Numbered from the stretch's first letter, positions 13,884-21,984 are shown. The stretch: 22,055 nt of DNA from Scatosoma sp045127595 (GCA_045127595.1 JBGVQS010000026.1:1-22055); one strand, 5' to 3'. A program made the numbers and translations. The notes: generated from the sequence alone by a model not told the origin.

Positions 13884-15512
13884 TTACTCCTTTGTTTCCG
13901 TTTCCTTAGAAAACGTTTGTACTTTAAATTGATTTACCGTAACGTAACGTTTGATTAAAAACGCTACCCCTTTCACGAATAAATTGATTGCCAAAATCAT
14001 CAGCGATACAATCGCCGTACCTTCCATGAACGATTGCGCTTCCAACTGCGGTATCATCAAAGAAAGCGTCGTCGTCCTAAAATTCACCAAGAAGGATACT
14101 GCGGAAATCGTAATCATGGCGTTTACGAAATAGTAGGTGTACATTTCCACGATCGTCAAAAGCGTACTGGGGATATACACGGAAATCAGCATTTTCATTT
14201 TACTGATCCCCAGCGTCGCCGCAACGTCTTCCAAATTCGCATTGAATTTTGAAAGGGAGTTATAGGCAAGCAAGTACGGAGACGAGAAGAAATGCACGAT
14301 ATTGACGATCACCAAAATAACTATCGTCGAATATAAGGGCAAGCCCTTAAAGGTCAATACGAACGACAAGCCCAAAACTACGCCGGGGATAGCAAGGGAA
14401 AGCAAGCTGATAAAGTGCATTACTTTGTTCGGCAGGTTTTTCCCGCTCCGCGCCGTCATATACGCCGCCAAGTAAGAAAGCACCGTTCCAAGCAAAGAAG
14501 TCAACAGCGCCACCGCAATCGAGTTGATAAAATATGATTGCAACCCAAACGAAAGAAGCTGCTTCAAGTGCTTTAAACTTCCCGACATATTCAAAGGATA
14601 CTGCGTAACAAAGCCCTGTAACGCGAACGCGATAATGGGCAAACAAAGCAAAAACAGCGCGATAACGAAACAGATATTGATGATCACGTCCCGTTTTTTG
14701 TTTTCGGAAATTTCATACTTACGCGTAACGGTGCTTGCGCTTACCCCCGTATTGCTCTTTCTCAAATCCAATAAAAAGGCAACGCTTGCAGGGAGCAGTA
14801 GCACTACGCCGACGACCGCACCGTTCGAGAAATTCATTAGACCGATAACTTCTCGATACATATACACGGGCAAAGTCATTTGCGTTCCGCCCGCAATCAA
14901 CGCAACCCCGTAATCGGTAAAGACCATGGTAAACACGGAAATGACCGCCGAAACGATCGTGCCTTTCATGGACGGAAGCGTGATTTTTAAAAATTGACGC
15001 CATTTGGAAAAGCCCAAAACGGAAGCCGATTCGTAAATCGTATAATCCTCGTATTGAAAGGAGTCGTAGAACAGCAAGAAGGACACGGGAAAGGAATACA
15101 AAACCGAGCCGATAATGATCCCCGTATACCCATATATGCCGATATTGACTCCGAGCAAGTTCGTAATCAAACCGTTGTCGCCAAACAACAAAACTACGCC
15201 CGTACCGTGGGAAATACTCGGCAACAGCATGGGAATAGAAAACAAGATTACCCAAACCGCTTTAAAGCGGATTCTTGAACGGTTCATGGCAAACGCCAAA
15301 GCAAAGGAAAGCACCGTCGAAATCAGCGTTGCAATCAGCGTCGTAATCAAGGAATTTTTCAGCATCGGCAAAAACTGTGCCGAAGTGAATACGTCCGTAA
15401 TTGACGAGGCGCGTATGCGCGAAAATAAGATGACGATGGGCAGCACTACCGTGATCAGTAAATATACCAACAACCCATATTTTATGGAAATAAACGGCTT
15501 ATCTTTCATCAT
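13884..15512 (-). CDS. Fused double ABC permease, 2-aminoethylphosphonate/iron(III) type
   Basis: This 542-residue inner-membrane protein holds two binding-protein-dependent transport permease domains in one chain, each with about six membrane helices. The ATPase-contacting EAA-type loops are YESASVLGFSKWRQF in the first half and EDVAATLGISKMKM in the second. The halves are joined by a polar linker near residues 255-275. The length and fusion fit the FbpB/PhnU2-like group, which includes permeases annotated for ferric iron and for 2-aminoethylphosphonate. The ATG at 15512 overlaps the ATPase stop by one base (TGATG), so the two are coupled; a second ATG follows directly. The 3' end lies three bases from the cytidylyltransferase start. 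The membrane role is secure; the ligand is inferred from the fused cytidylyltransferase neighbour. Confidence 0.88.
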   Translation of the reverse strand: MMKDKPFISIKYGLLVYLLITVVLPIVILFSRIRASSITDVFTSAQFLPMLKNSLITTLIATLISTVLSFALAFAMNRSRIRFKAVWVILFSIPMLLPSISHGTGVVLLFGDNGLITNLLGVNIGIYGYTGIIIGSVLYSFPVSFLLFYDSFQYEDYTIYESASVLGFSKWRQFLKITLPSMKGTIVSAVISVFTMVFTDYGVALIAGGTQMTLPVYMYREVIGLMNFSNGAVVGVVLLLPASVAFLLDLRKSNTGVSASTVTRKYEISENKKRDVIINICFVIALFLLCLPIIAFALQGFVTQYPLNMSGSLKHLKQLLSFGLQSYFINSIAVALLTSLLGTVLSYLAAYMTARSGKNLPNKVMHFISLLSLAIPGVVLGLSFVLTFKGLPLYSTIVILVIVNIVHFFSSPYLLAYNSLSKFNANLEDVAATLGISKMKMLISVYIPSTLLTIVEMYTYYFVNAMITISAVSFLVNFRTTTLSLMIPQLEAQSFMEGTAIVSLMILAINLFVKGVAFLIKRYVTVNQFKVQTFSKETETKE

Positions 15513-16282
15513 CAGTTCCGCCCCGTATATCCCAATAAATCATGGTACTTTTTATCCAACTGCTCGACGACGAATTCCCGTACGTACTGGCTTGCAGGGT
15601 TTTTATAAATCTCTAACGGCGTGTCGATCTGCTCGATCACACCTTCGTTCATGACCATGATACGGTCGCTTAAAAAGAAAGCTTCTTCTTGATCGTGCGT
15701 GATGAACAGCATGGTTGCGTTGAATTTCTTTTGCAAGCTTTTCAGCTCTGCTTTCATGATTTCACGGTTGGTTACGTCCAAAGCAGAAATGGGCTCGTCA
15801 AGCAAAATAACGTCGGGGTTTGTCGCAAGCGTTCTTGCAATCGCAACTCTTTGTTGCTGCCCGCCCGAAAGCTGGTGGGGATATTTATGGATTTGATCGC
15901 TCAAACCTACGTTTTCGATCGTTTTCAATGCGATTTCTTTTGCTTGCGCTTTCGTTTCTTTTTTCAGCGTCAACGCATACATAACGTTTTGCAAAACGTT
16001 CATGTTCGGGAACAATGCATAGTTCTGAAAGACGATTCCCATACCACGCTCTGCGCTGGGCAAATGAGAAATCTCCTGTCCGTCCTTGAAAATTTCCCCG
16101 CCGTCCGATTTTTCAAGCCCGATTAAAATACGGAGCAACGTCGTTTTTCCGCAGCCGGACGGACCTAAAATCGACAAGAATTCCCCCTGCTTTAAATCGA
16201 AGGAAATGGAATCCAACACCAATTTGTCATCAAAACGCTTGATTAAATTTTTTACGGTCAATTTTGAGTTTAATACTTCCAT
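15512..16282 (-). CDS. ABC transporter ATP-binding protein (PotA/FbpC/PhnT type)
   Basis: This 256-residue ATPase powers the importer. Walker A GPSGCGKTTLL, Q-loop VFQNYALFPN, signature LSGGQQQRVAIART, Walker B VILLDEPISALD and the switch histidine in THDQEEA are all present and canonical. The protein stops shortly after the ABC domain, lacking a long TOBE regulatory extension, so it is on the short side for this family. ATG at 16282 lies inside the 3' end of the binding-protein gene (13-base overlap), with GGAGAG upstream. The one-base overlap with the permease continues the coupling chain. The ligand cannot be told from the ATPase. Confidence 0.93.
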   Translation of the reverse strand: MEVLNSKLTVKNLIKRFDDKLVLDSISFDLKQGEFLSILGPSGCGKTTLLRILIGLEKSDGGEIFKDGQEISHLPSAERGMGIVFQNYALFPNMNVLQNVMYALTLKKETKAQAKEIALKTIENVGLSDQIHKYPHQLSGGQQQRVAIARTLATNPDVILLDEPISALDVTNREIMKAELKSLQKKFNATMLFITHDQEEAFFLSDRIMVMNEGVIEQIDTPLEIYKNPASQYVREFVVEQLDKKYHDLLGYTGRN

Positions 16283-17250
16283 AAGTCTAACAATCTCTCC
16301 TTTTCCACGTCGCTTTGTATCCCCGTCATGTCCGCATAGACGATATTTTGAGGATAGTTGGGAATTTCGTTCGTCTGCCCGACGTATACGCTTTCCGGGG
16401 AATAATGCGTCTTATCGTAAACGAAAAATTCGTTAATAATATAGTCGAATACCTCGTCTACGCCCTTTTTGGATTGATGCCCTTTCACGATCGCCGTGCC
16501 CGTCAGCGAATAGGGCGAACCCGTTTCAGGGTAAATGATTTCAAACGGCCAACCGCTGTTGATGGATTCCACCGCTTGGAACGCAAGGGCTAAACCAACC
16601 GCGATTTCGCCTTGTTTGAGCATTTTGATCGGACCTGAACCCGATTCGGTAAACTGTTTCAAGTTACGGTGCAGCTTGTCCACGTAAGCAACCGTTTCTT
16701 GATCCCCCCAAATATTCACCCAATTTTTATAGAAGAAATATCCCGTACCGCTCGATTTCGGATCGGGCATCGCTACAAGCCCCTTATACTTCTCGTCCAA
16801 AAGCTCCGCATAGGAAGTCGGCGCTTCCAAACCGTATTTTTCCAAGACGTTTTTATTGACGATAATTGCCCCCGCCTGTTTTTCCCACGTTACCCAAAGG
16901 TTTTTGTTGTCCGCAGGCGTCAATCCGTCAAGATACTCGATTTTACTCCTGCCCTCAATGTCCGCAAGATTTTTGGCAATCTTATTCAAATAGCCTGTTT
17001 CAAGCCCGACGAGAATATCAATTTCCGTCTTGTTCCCTTCACTGTATACCTTTGTCGCGGCTTTGCCCGTAGACATATAGGTTACGGTGATTTTCTTATC
17101 GGGGAATTTTTCGTTTAGCTGTTTTTGCAGTTCCTCGTTTCTGAACTGCTCCGCTGACGAGCAAATAACGATACTTTCACCCGTTCTCATTACCGAAAGC
17201 CCGGTAAACAGTAACGTTATCGCTAAAATAAACACCAAAATTTTTTTCAT
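16270..17250 (-). CDS. Extracellular solute-binding protein without a lipobox
   Basis: This 326-residue periplasmic-type binding protein of the iron/aminoethylphosphonate group (family 1/6) is first in the importer operon. A hydrophobic N-terminal segment, KKILVFILAITLLFTGLSV, is followed by the mature strand IVICSSAEQ. Typical two-lobe sequence follows, with TGKAATKVYSEG and DILVGLETGYL. The ATG at 17250 was chosen because GGAGAT lies just before it; a longer in-frame start at 17280 has none. No cysteine follows the hydrophobic segment at a lipobox position, so unlike most Gram-positive binding proteins it may be held by an uncleaved helix or released. It is preceded by a 143-base leader with repeats and a hairpin. 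The family is likely; the ligand is unknown. Confidence 0.85.
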   Translation of the reverse strand: MKKILVFILAITLLFTGLSVMRTGESIVICSSAEQFRNEELQKQLNEKFPDKKITVTYMSTGKAATKVYSEGNKTEIDILVGLETGYLNKIAKNLADIEGRSKIEYLDGLTPADNKNLWVTWEKQAGAIIVNKNVLEKYGLEAPTSYAELLDEKYKGLVAMPDPKSSGTGYFFYKNWVNIWGDQETVAYVDKLHRNLKQFTESGSGPIKMLKQGEIAVGLALAFQAVESINSGWPFEIIYPETGSPYSLTGTAIVKGHQSKKGVDEVFDYIINEFFVYDKTHYSPESVYVGQTNEIPNYPQNIVYADMTGIQSDVEKERLLDLWKY

Positions 17251-17260
17251 TTTTATCTCC

Positions 17261-17314
17261 ATCGCACGTAGTTTGTTCAAATTCTATGAAAATTTAGAAA
17301 ATTTTGAATGCGAT
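17261..17314 (-). promoter_or_regulatory. Leader stem-loop abutting the binding-protein ribosome binding site
   Basis: On the minus strand ATCGCA (17314-17309) pairs with TGCGAT (17266-17261), and the adjacent TTCAAA pairs with TTTGAA across an asymmetric bulge. The lower stem ends directly at the GGAG of the ribosome binding site, so it could modulate translation. It matches no riboswitch class that I recognise. Confidence 0.35.
17272..17282. promoter_or_regulatory. Candidate regulatory direct repeat, copy 1
   Basis: TTTGTTCAAAT occurs here and again identically at 17352-17362, with starts exactly 80 bases apart, flanking the leader of the transporter operon. A reversed half-copy, ATGAACAA, sits at 17385-17392 near the predicted start site. 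They are candidate operator sites. Confidence 0.4.
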
Positions 17315-17351
17315 TTTTCGTTTAAATATATAATAAGATCCCCAATTCAAT

Positions 17352-17362
17352 TTTGTTCAAAT
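17352..17362. promoter_or_regulatory. Candidate regulatory direct repeat, copy 2
   Basis: This is the second exact copy of TTTGTTCAAAT, about 35 bases downstream of the predicted transcription start of the transporter operon. The winged-helix domain of the operon's own cytidylyltransferase fusion is a plausible binder; this is inference. Confidence 0.4.
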
Positions 17363-17399
17363 CAAATGGAGAATCTATAAAATTATGAACAACATAATG

Positions 17400-17428
17400 A
17401 GTCTAACAAATTGTAGCTTTTTTGTCAA
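17400..17428 (-). promoter_or_regulatory. Promoter of the transporter-cytidylyltransferase operon
   Basis: On the minus strand, perfect -35 TTGACA (17428-17423) and -10 TAGACT (17405-17400) are separated by 17 bases. It gives a leader of about 143 bases before the binding-protein ATG. Confidence 0.75.
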
Positions 17429-17651
17429 GCATTTTTCGCTATTTTTCAACAAGAAATAATTCTTATATAAAAAGCCGCCTTGATTTCTTCGACTCTCCCC
17501 CCATCTTTTATTCTATCGACAAATAATTCTTCCTTATTTTCTCTTTTAAACAAAAAGAGCCCTGCATATCCATACGGAACCCAATTTTTGTTTTTATTTT
17601 TCTATTCGCTACATACGACCATAGTTATAATTGAATAATCATACGCGTGTT
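17429..17651. other. AT-rich intergenic gap with a possible gene remnant
   Basis: This gap separates the end of the polysaccharide cluster from the transporter promoter. On the minus strand, 17601-17446 is open for about 51 codons after an in-frame TAG but has no usable start codon; its translation (including NWVPYGYAGLFLFKRE) looks protein-like, so it may be the tail of a decayed gene. A 7-bp stem, CTCTTTT/AAAAGAG, lies at 17541-17559 without a U run. No clear terminator for the polysaccharide cluster is visible. Confidence 0.35.
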
Positions 17652-18869
17652 TTATAAATGATTGATACCTAAGCCACCGCGAATTTCTTTCATATATGCT
17701 AAATCAGTTTCTTCCACGTCATTCATTTTCTTCAATTGCCCAATGGCTTTGGGACGGGTAAACAGCACCTGTACCCAACGGACAACGTGAAAAATCGGCA
17801 ACAGCCAAATATGCTTTTTTAAGACGGGATAAGAAAACTTCATTTGCTCTTTGGATAAGAAAATCTTTCTCCAAACCGATTTTCTCTTCGCCTTTTTATC
17901 GTCCGTTTCGCTTGCATTCGCCGCAACGTCCGACGCCGATTTCTTTTCTTCGTTTGCAAGTAAAGAGGATTCCAAAATATGCTTCGCGAGCTTTTGCGTA
18001 AAAGCGTCCGCGTCCGTATCTTCAAAGAAATACGCCGAAACCTTTTCAAATTCATCCTTGAATTGTCTTAACCCACATTTATCAAGCTCGGCGTTCAAAT
18101 ATTCTTCGTTCAATTCATACGCCTTTCTATATAAGTAAATGTCGGTCAGGTGGCGAATCCCCACGCCTGCACTCTCCGCAAAATGGTACGCCGAATGCCC
18201 AAGCAGGGAGATATAAAATCTTTCACGGTCCATCTCGTAAAAGTATTGATATCCCTCTCTTACGTGCGCCATTTCAAAGCCTTTGTTTTCTACGCCGAAA
18301 TACTCTTCAAGCGGCCCAACAAAAATTGTTTTGTGAAGCTCGAAAATCGTTTTCGTTTCGGGATAATAGACAATATCGTGATGCTCATCATGGCGCTTTG
18401 TAGCAAGCCCAAGCTCATCCACAAGCGCGCGAACTTCTTTTAATTGCTCCACGTCAATAAGCACGTCGCAGTCGGACGCATAGCGCATATCCGTCGAAGG
18501 GTACAGCTTTTTCAAGTGATAGCCTTTGAGCGGCATATACTTCAACCCGTGTTCTTCAAACGCCGTCAACACCGTGTTGATATCGTATTCGCTTTGCACG
18601 TCCAACATCACGTGACGATGTACCGAGCGTTGCAAAACAGCCAAAAACTGCGGTAGGAGCTTATCCCTCACGTTTTCAAGCGCTTTGAATACGACCACAC
18701 TCATCGAATGCGACACGCAAAGATTATAAAATTGTTTATAGTCAAGCTCATCGGGAATAGACTCAATCCTTTCGTCTTTTATCCCCCTTTTCACACACTC
18801 AACAAAGAATTTTTCCGTATTCGTCACGTACCTGCCCGCCTTGTTTTGAAATTTTAATACTTTCTCCAA
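17652..18869 (-). CDS. Nucleotidyltransferase-family protein, PF14907-like
   Basis: This 405-residue protein has the uncharacterised nucleotidyltransferase fold commonly found in polysaccharide loci. The core is MPLKGYHLKKLYPSTDMRYA followed by SDCDVLID, where the Gly-containing helix and the Asp-x-Asp pair would hold metal and nucleotide. HDIVY and ELHKT further on are also typical. Around residues 310-335 is a Lys/Ala/Asp-rich, low-complexity insert (KKSASDVAANASETDDKKAK). The last 60 residues are basic and hydrophobic (HIWLLPIFHVVRWVQVLF) and could contact membrane. The start is uncertain: TTG at 18869 has no clear ribosome binding site, and the GTG at 18827 (residue 15) follows a G-rich stretch and gives a more typical N-terminus. 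It is last in the cluster, after licD. Biochemical role unknown. Confidence 0.8.
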   Translation of the reverse strand: MEKVLKFQNKAGRYVTNTEKFFVECVKRGIKDERIESIPDELDYKQFYNLCVSHSMSVVVFKALENVRDKLLPQFLAVLQRSVHRHVMLDVQSEYDINTVLTAFEEHGLKYMPLKGYHLKKLYPSTDMRYASDCDVLIDVEQLKEVRALVDELGLATKRHDEHHDIVYYPETKTIFELHKTIFVGPLEEYFGVENKGFEMAHVREGYQYFYEMDRERFYISLLGHSAYHFAESAGVGIRHLTDIYLYRKAYELNEEYLNAELDKCGLRQFKDEFEKVSAYFFEDTDADAFTQKLAKHILESSLLANEEKKSASDVAANASETDDKKAKRKSVWRKIFLSKEQMKFSYPVLKKHIWLLPIFHVVRWVQVLFTRPKAIGQLKKMNDVEETDLAYMKEIRGGLGINHL

Positions 18870-18911
18870 AACATTTTATTGTATTCAGTATTTGCAACAT
18901 AACTTATTCAT

Positions 18912-19730
18912 TTAAATATTTTTTATGTATTCTCGATACGATATATCCGCACTTATATGATTTGTAGAATGTAAGGGCACTCGTTTTTCTTCCGACGGCA
19001 GTTGCATATAATCCCCATAGCAACGAGTCAAATACTTATCGTATTGAGCCGGCACGCGCATTTGAACTCCTTCAAAGGGCTGCATAACATATTCTTCGTA
19101 AAAATCTTTTTCCAGTAGGAAGCGATTTTCAATAATATTATAGCACCCACTTCCATTTTTCGACAAATTCTTTTGATTTTTCGAAATTGCCTTGAGCAAC
19201 CATTTTCTACTAAAGAACTTGGAAACAAACTTATGTAATCCCTTTCCAGTAGACTTCTCCAACAACAATCTCCCATAGACTTTTAATAAAAATAACCGAA
19301 GTTTGTTTGCTTTTTTATTGTCGTATGCTTCTGTTACAAAAATATCAATAAAAATTCCTTGATTCATTTTTCGAAGATGGACATAGCCTCTCTCTATTAA
19401 GGTTGTTTCCGAATTTCGCACTTTTGCGATTAAAGAAGGGTATTCATCATCTGTATTAACATCTTGCACGAAATATTTTTCTTCTAATTCTTGTTGTGCG
19501 ATTTTCTTAAATTTCTCATAATCTTCTCTCGGCATTGCAATATCGACATCATCATCCCAAGGTATAAAGCCTTGATGACGAATCGCGCCCAACAAAGTTC
19601 CATAGTACAAAACGTACTTTAAATTATGTTTTTCTAAAACTTCCACAACCCTTTTTAAAATAAGAAAAGCCTCGCGTTGTGCAATTTTAGTGCGCTCCAT
19701 AGTGTTCATCGACATATTATTTGTCTCCAT
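18912..19730 (-). CDS. licD: LicD-family phosphotransferase
   Basis: This 272-residue LicD-family protein is related to enzymes that transfer phosphocholine or similar groups from CDP-activated donors to cell-surface glycans. The family signature is complete: YYGTLLGAIRHQGFIPWDDD followed by VDIAMPREDYEKF, with IDIFV further on. The ATG at 19730 lies one base after the stop of the epimerase gene, with GGAG inside that gene's last codons; longer in-frame starts at 19766 overlap the epimerase and were rejected. Codon use is much more AT-rich than in the epimerase upstream or the nucleotidyltransferase downstream, suggesting cassette exchange. A CTP-activating LicC-like enzyme is encoded about 5 kb away in the transporter operon and could supply its donor. 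The transferred group and acceptor are not known. Confidence 0.9.
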   Translation of the reverse strand: METNNMSMNTMERTKIAQREAFLILKRVVEVLEKHNLKYVLYYGTLLGAIRHQGFIPWDDDVDIAMPREDYEKFKKIAQQELEEKYFVQDVNTDDEYPSLIAKVRNSETTLIERGYVHLRKMNQGIFIDIFVTEAYDNKKANKLRLFLLKVYGRLLLEKSTGKGLHKFVSKFFSRKWLLKAISKNQKNLSKNGSGCYNIIENRFLLEKDFYEEYVMQPFEGVQMRVPAQYDKYLTRCYGDYMQLPSEEKRVPLHSTNHISADISYREYIKNI

Positions 19731-19731
19731 A

Positions 19732-20922
19732 TTAAAATTTTCTCCAAACCATTTTATCGACAACACCCGTGTAGGATTGAATGATTTTTACCACCTTCGT
19801 CGAAACGTTTTCTTCCACGTAATCGGGTACGGGAATACCGTGATTTTCATCGCTCGTCAAATCCACTGCCGTTTCCACTGCTTGCAAAAGATGCTTTTTA
19901 TCAATGCCTGCAAGCACAAAGCACGCCTTATCCAACGCCTCGGGACGTTCCGTCGAAGTGCGAATACATACCGCAGGGAAAGGTTTGCCAATGCTCGTAA
20001 AGAAGGAGCTTTCTTCGGGCAACGTACCGCTGTCAGACACTACTGCAAACGCATTCATTTGTAAATTATTGTAATCATGGAAGCCCAAGGGCTGATTTTG
20101 AATAACACGCTTGTCAAGCGTAAACCCACTTGTCTCCAAACGCTTTTTGCTTCTTGGATGGCAGGAATACAAAATAGGCATATCATATTTTTCTGCCAAC
20201 TTGTTAATAGCCGTAAACAAGGAAACGAAATTCTTTTCCGTGTCGATATTTTCTTCTCTATGCGCGGAAAGTAAGATATACTTCTTGGGTTCTAATCCAA
20301 GACGGGTAAGCACGTCACTCGCCTCAATTTCCGCAAGGTTGTTATGCAAAACCTCTGCCATGGGCGAACCCGTCACGTACGTTCTTTCCTTGGGCAAACC
20401 GCAATCCGCCAAATAACGGCGTGCATGCTCAGAATACGCCAAGTTCACGTCGGAAATGATATCGACGATGCGGCGGTTGGTTTCTTCAGGCAAGCACTCA
20501 TCCTTGCATCTATTTCCTGCTTCCATGTGGAAAATGGGAATATGCAAACGCTTTGCAGGAATAGCGGAAAGACAGCTATTCGTGTCGCCGAGAATCAAGA
20601 GCGCATCAGGCTTGCAAGCCGCCATCAGCTTGTACGAACAGTTGATAATATTGCCCACCGTCGCACCAAGATCATCGCCCACCGCATCCATATACACTTC
20701 GGGGTCGGCAAGCTTTAAATCCTTGAAGAACACGCCGTTCAAATTATAATCGTAATTTTGTCCCGTGTGTGCGAGAATACAATCAAAATATTGACGGCAC
20801 TTATTGATGACCGCCGCCAAGCGGATAATTTCAGGGCGTGTCCCCACGATAATGAGTAATTTCAACTTACCATTATCCTTAAATTTTACATCGGAATAAT
20901 CTAATCTAATTTTCGTTTCCAC
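19732..20922 (-). CDS. Non-hydrolysing UDP-sugar 2-epimerase, FnlC/Cap5G-like
   Basis: This 396-residue enzyme of the WecB fold epimerises C2 of a UDP-HexNAc. The motifs VGTRPEIIRLAAV, HTGQNYDYNLN, LGDTNSCLSAIPAKR, HMEAGNRCKDE with PEETNRRIVD, and SAHREENID are all present. The GNRC and DTNSCLSAIPAKR variants, rather than the GLRT of WecB/MnaA, match the FnlC/Cap5G branch that makes UDP-N-acetyl-L-fucosamine from the L-talo isomer. This fits the FnlB/Cap5F-like C-terminus encoded at the right edge. The start is GTG at 20922, inside the acyltransferase 3' end (17-base overlap), with AAAGGAG upstream. It is directly followed by licD. The fold is certain; assignment to the L-FucNAc branch is probable. 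Confidence 0.88.
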   Translation of the reverse strand: METKIRLDYSDVKFKDNGKLKLLIIVGTRPEIIRLAAVINKCRQYFDCILAHTGQNYDYNLNGVFFKDLKLADPEVYMDAVGDDLGATVGNIINCSYKLMAACKPDALLILGDTNSCLSAIPAKRLHIPIFHMEAGNRCKDECLPEETNRRIVDIISDVNLAYSEHARRYLADCGLPKERTYVTGSPMAEVLHNNLAEIEASDVLTRLGLEPKKYILLSAHREENIDTEKNFVSLFTAINKLAEKYDMPILYSCHPRSKKRLETSGFTLDKRVIQNQPLGFHDYNNLQMNAFAVVSDSGTLPEESSFFTSIGKPFPAVCIRTSTERPEALDKACFVLAGIDKKHLLQAVETAVDLTSDENHGIPVPDYVEENVSTKVVKIIQSYTGVVDKMVWRKF

Positions 20923-21960
20923 TCTTTTTCTTCTCCTTTTTTCCTAACTTTAAAATCATCGAGAATAGCGGATGTATTGCCCATGCCAACAAAATTGTAG
21001 AAGCAAACACCAATACGATATATAAAATCCAATTACTAATATATACATACGTGCATCTATAAAGAGTTAAAAAGAAACCATGAAAAACATATATTTCCAA
21101 ACTAATCTTCCCTAAAAAACGAGTAATAATATTATTAATTGGAACAATTCTTAAAAACAAAGCAACAAGTATTGTAAACATACAAGCAGAAATGCTTTTT
21201 ACTGCAATGCGAATCGGATTAGGCAAAAAAACAAAATTGCCGAAAACAAAAGAAACGGCAAACAATAATCCGACAATCACAATAGAAAGAACAAACCCTT
21301 TGCTTTTTGAAAGAATTTCACTTATTTGCTTAAAATATTTTGCCCAAATAATTCCAAGTATTAAACAAAATACCCCTTCATACCAAGTTGATGGCAATTG
21401 CATAATTAAGCAAGCCGTTAAATACACCAAAAATGCGCCTGTCATCGCTATTATTTGCACTTTACTATTTTTAATGAATTTAAAAACTATAAAAAAGAAT
21501 AAATACCAAACTAAAATAGCTTGCAAATACCATCCCTTACTAATTACGGTCCGCCCAAAAAAGAAAGACTGCAATACAATTCGCCAAGAAAACTCACCCT
21601 TTAATAATAGATTGGAAAGAGAATAAAACACAATTAATAGTACATTAATTAGGTATAAAGGTAAAACGCGTTTTAATAGAAAACCTTTTAAATACGCCTC
21701 ACCTTTTTTTGATATTGTACACATAGAGCGTAGCCAGATAAAAAGAGAAACAACGCTACAGATAAATACCCTAAGACTGCACAAATCCGTCCCACAGTGT
21801 TTCCTATAATTCCATCGCCTAAAGAAGGATTGCCTTCAACCAACGGTCCCCAAAGGTGACATATGATAATACAAATCGCAAGTATCCCTTTAAGACATCC
21901 ACTATTCGCTAACAAAAGATATTCCCCTTTTCTTTTTATATACTTATCCTTGAAACTCAT
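20906..21960 (-). pseudogene. Acyltransferase-3 (OafA-like) membrane protein, frameshifted in an A7 tract
   Basis: Two overlapping frames together encode one integral-membrane O-acyltransferase. Residues 1-86 from the ATG at 21960 include LKGILAICIIICHLWGP, with the family's catalytic-type histidine, and LFLFLSGYAL. This frame runs out at a TAA at 21688. The next frame, entered at the seven-A run (plus-strand T7, 21704-21710), continues at GEAYLKGFLLKRVLPLYL and on through about eight membrane helices to 20906. Restoring one A gives a normal 351-residue protein. The change may be a real inactivation, slippage-based on/off switching, transcriptional slippage or a sequencing error. The gene is strongly AT-rich, unlike the epimerase that follows. 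It lies inside an L-FucNAc-type cluster and would O-acylate the glycan. Confidence 0.85.
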
Positions 21961-21984
21961 TTTTTACCTAGTTCTAATAGATTC

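Noticed and set aside
17538..17562. CTCTTTT/AAAAGAG stem as terminator for the polysaccharide cluster
   Set aside because: On the transcribed strand no U run follows the stem, and it lies within an otherwise protein-like open frame.
21688..21784. Two separate membrane protein genes (N-terminal 90 residues and C-terminal 292 residues)
   Set aside because: The overlap region translates to the same DNA in two frames, and joining them at the A7 run restores one continuous acyltransferase-3 protein; the second frame has no ribosome binding site of its own.
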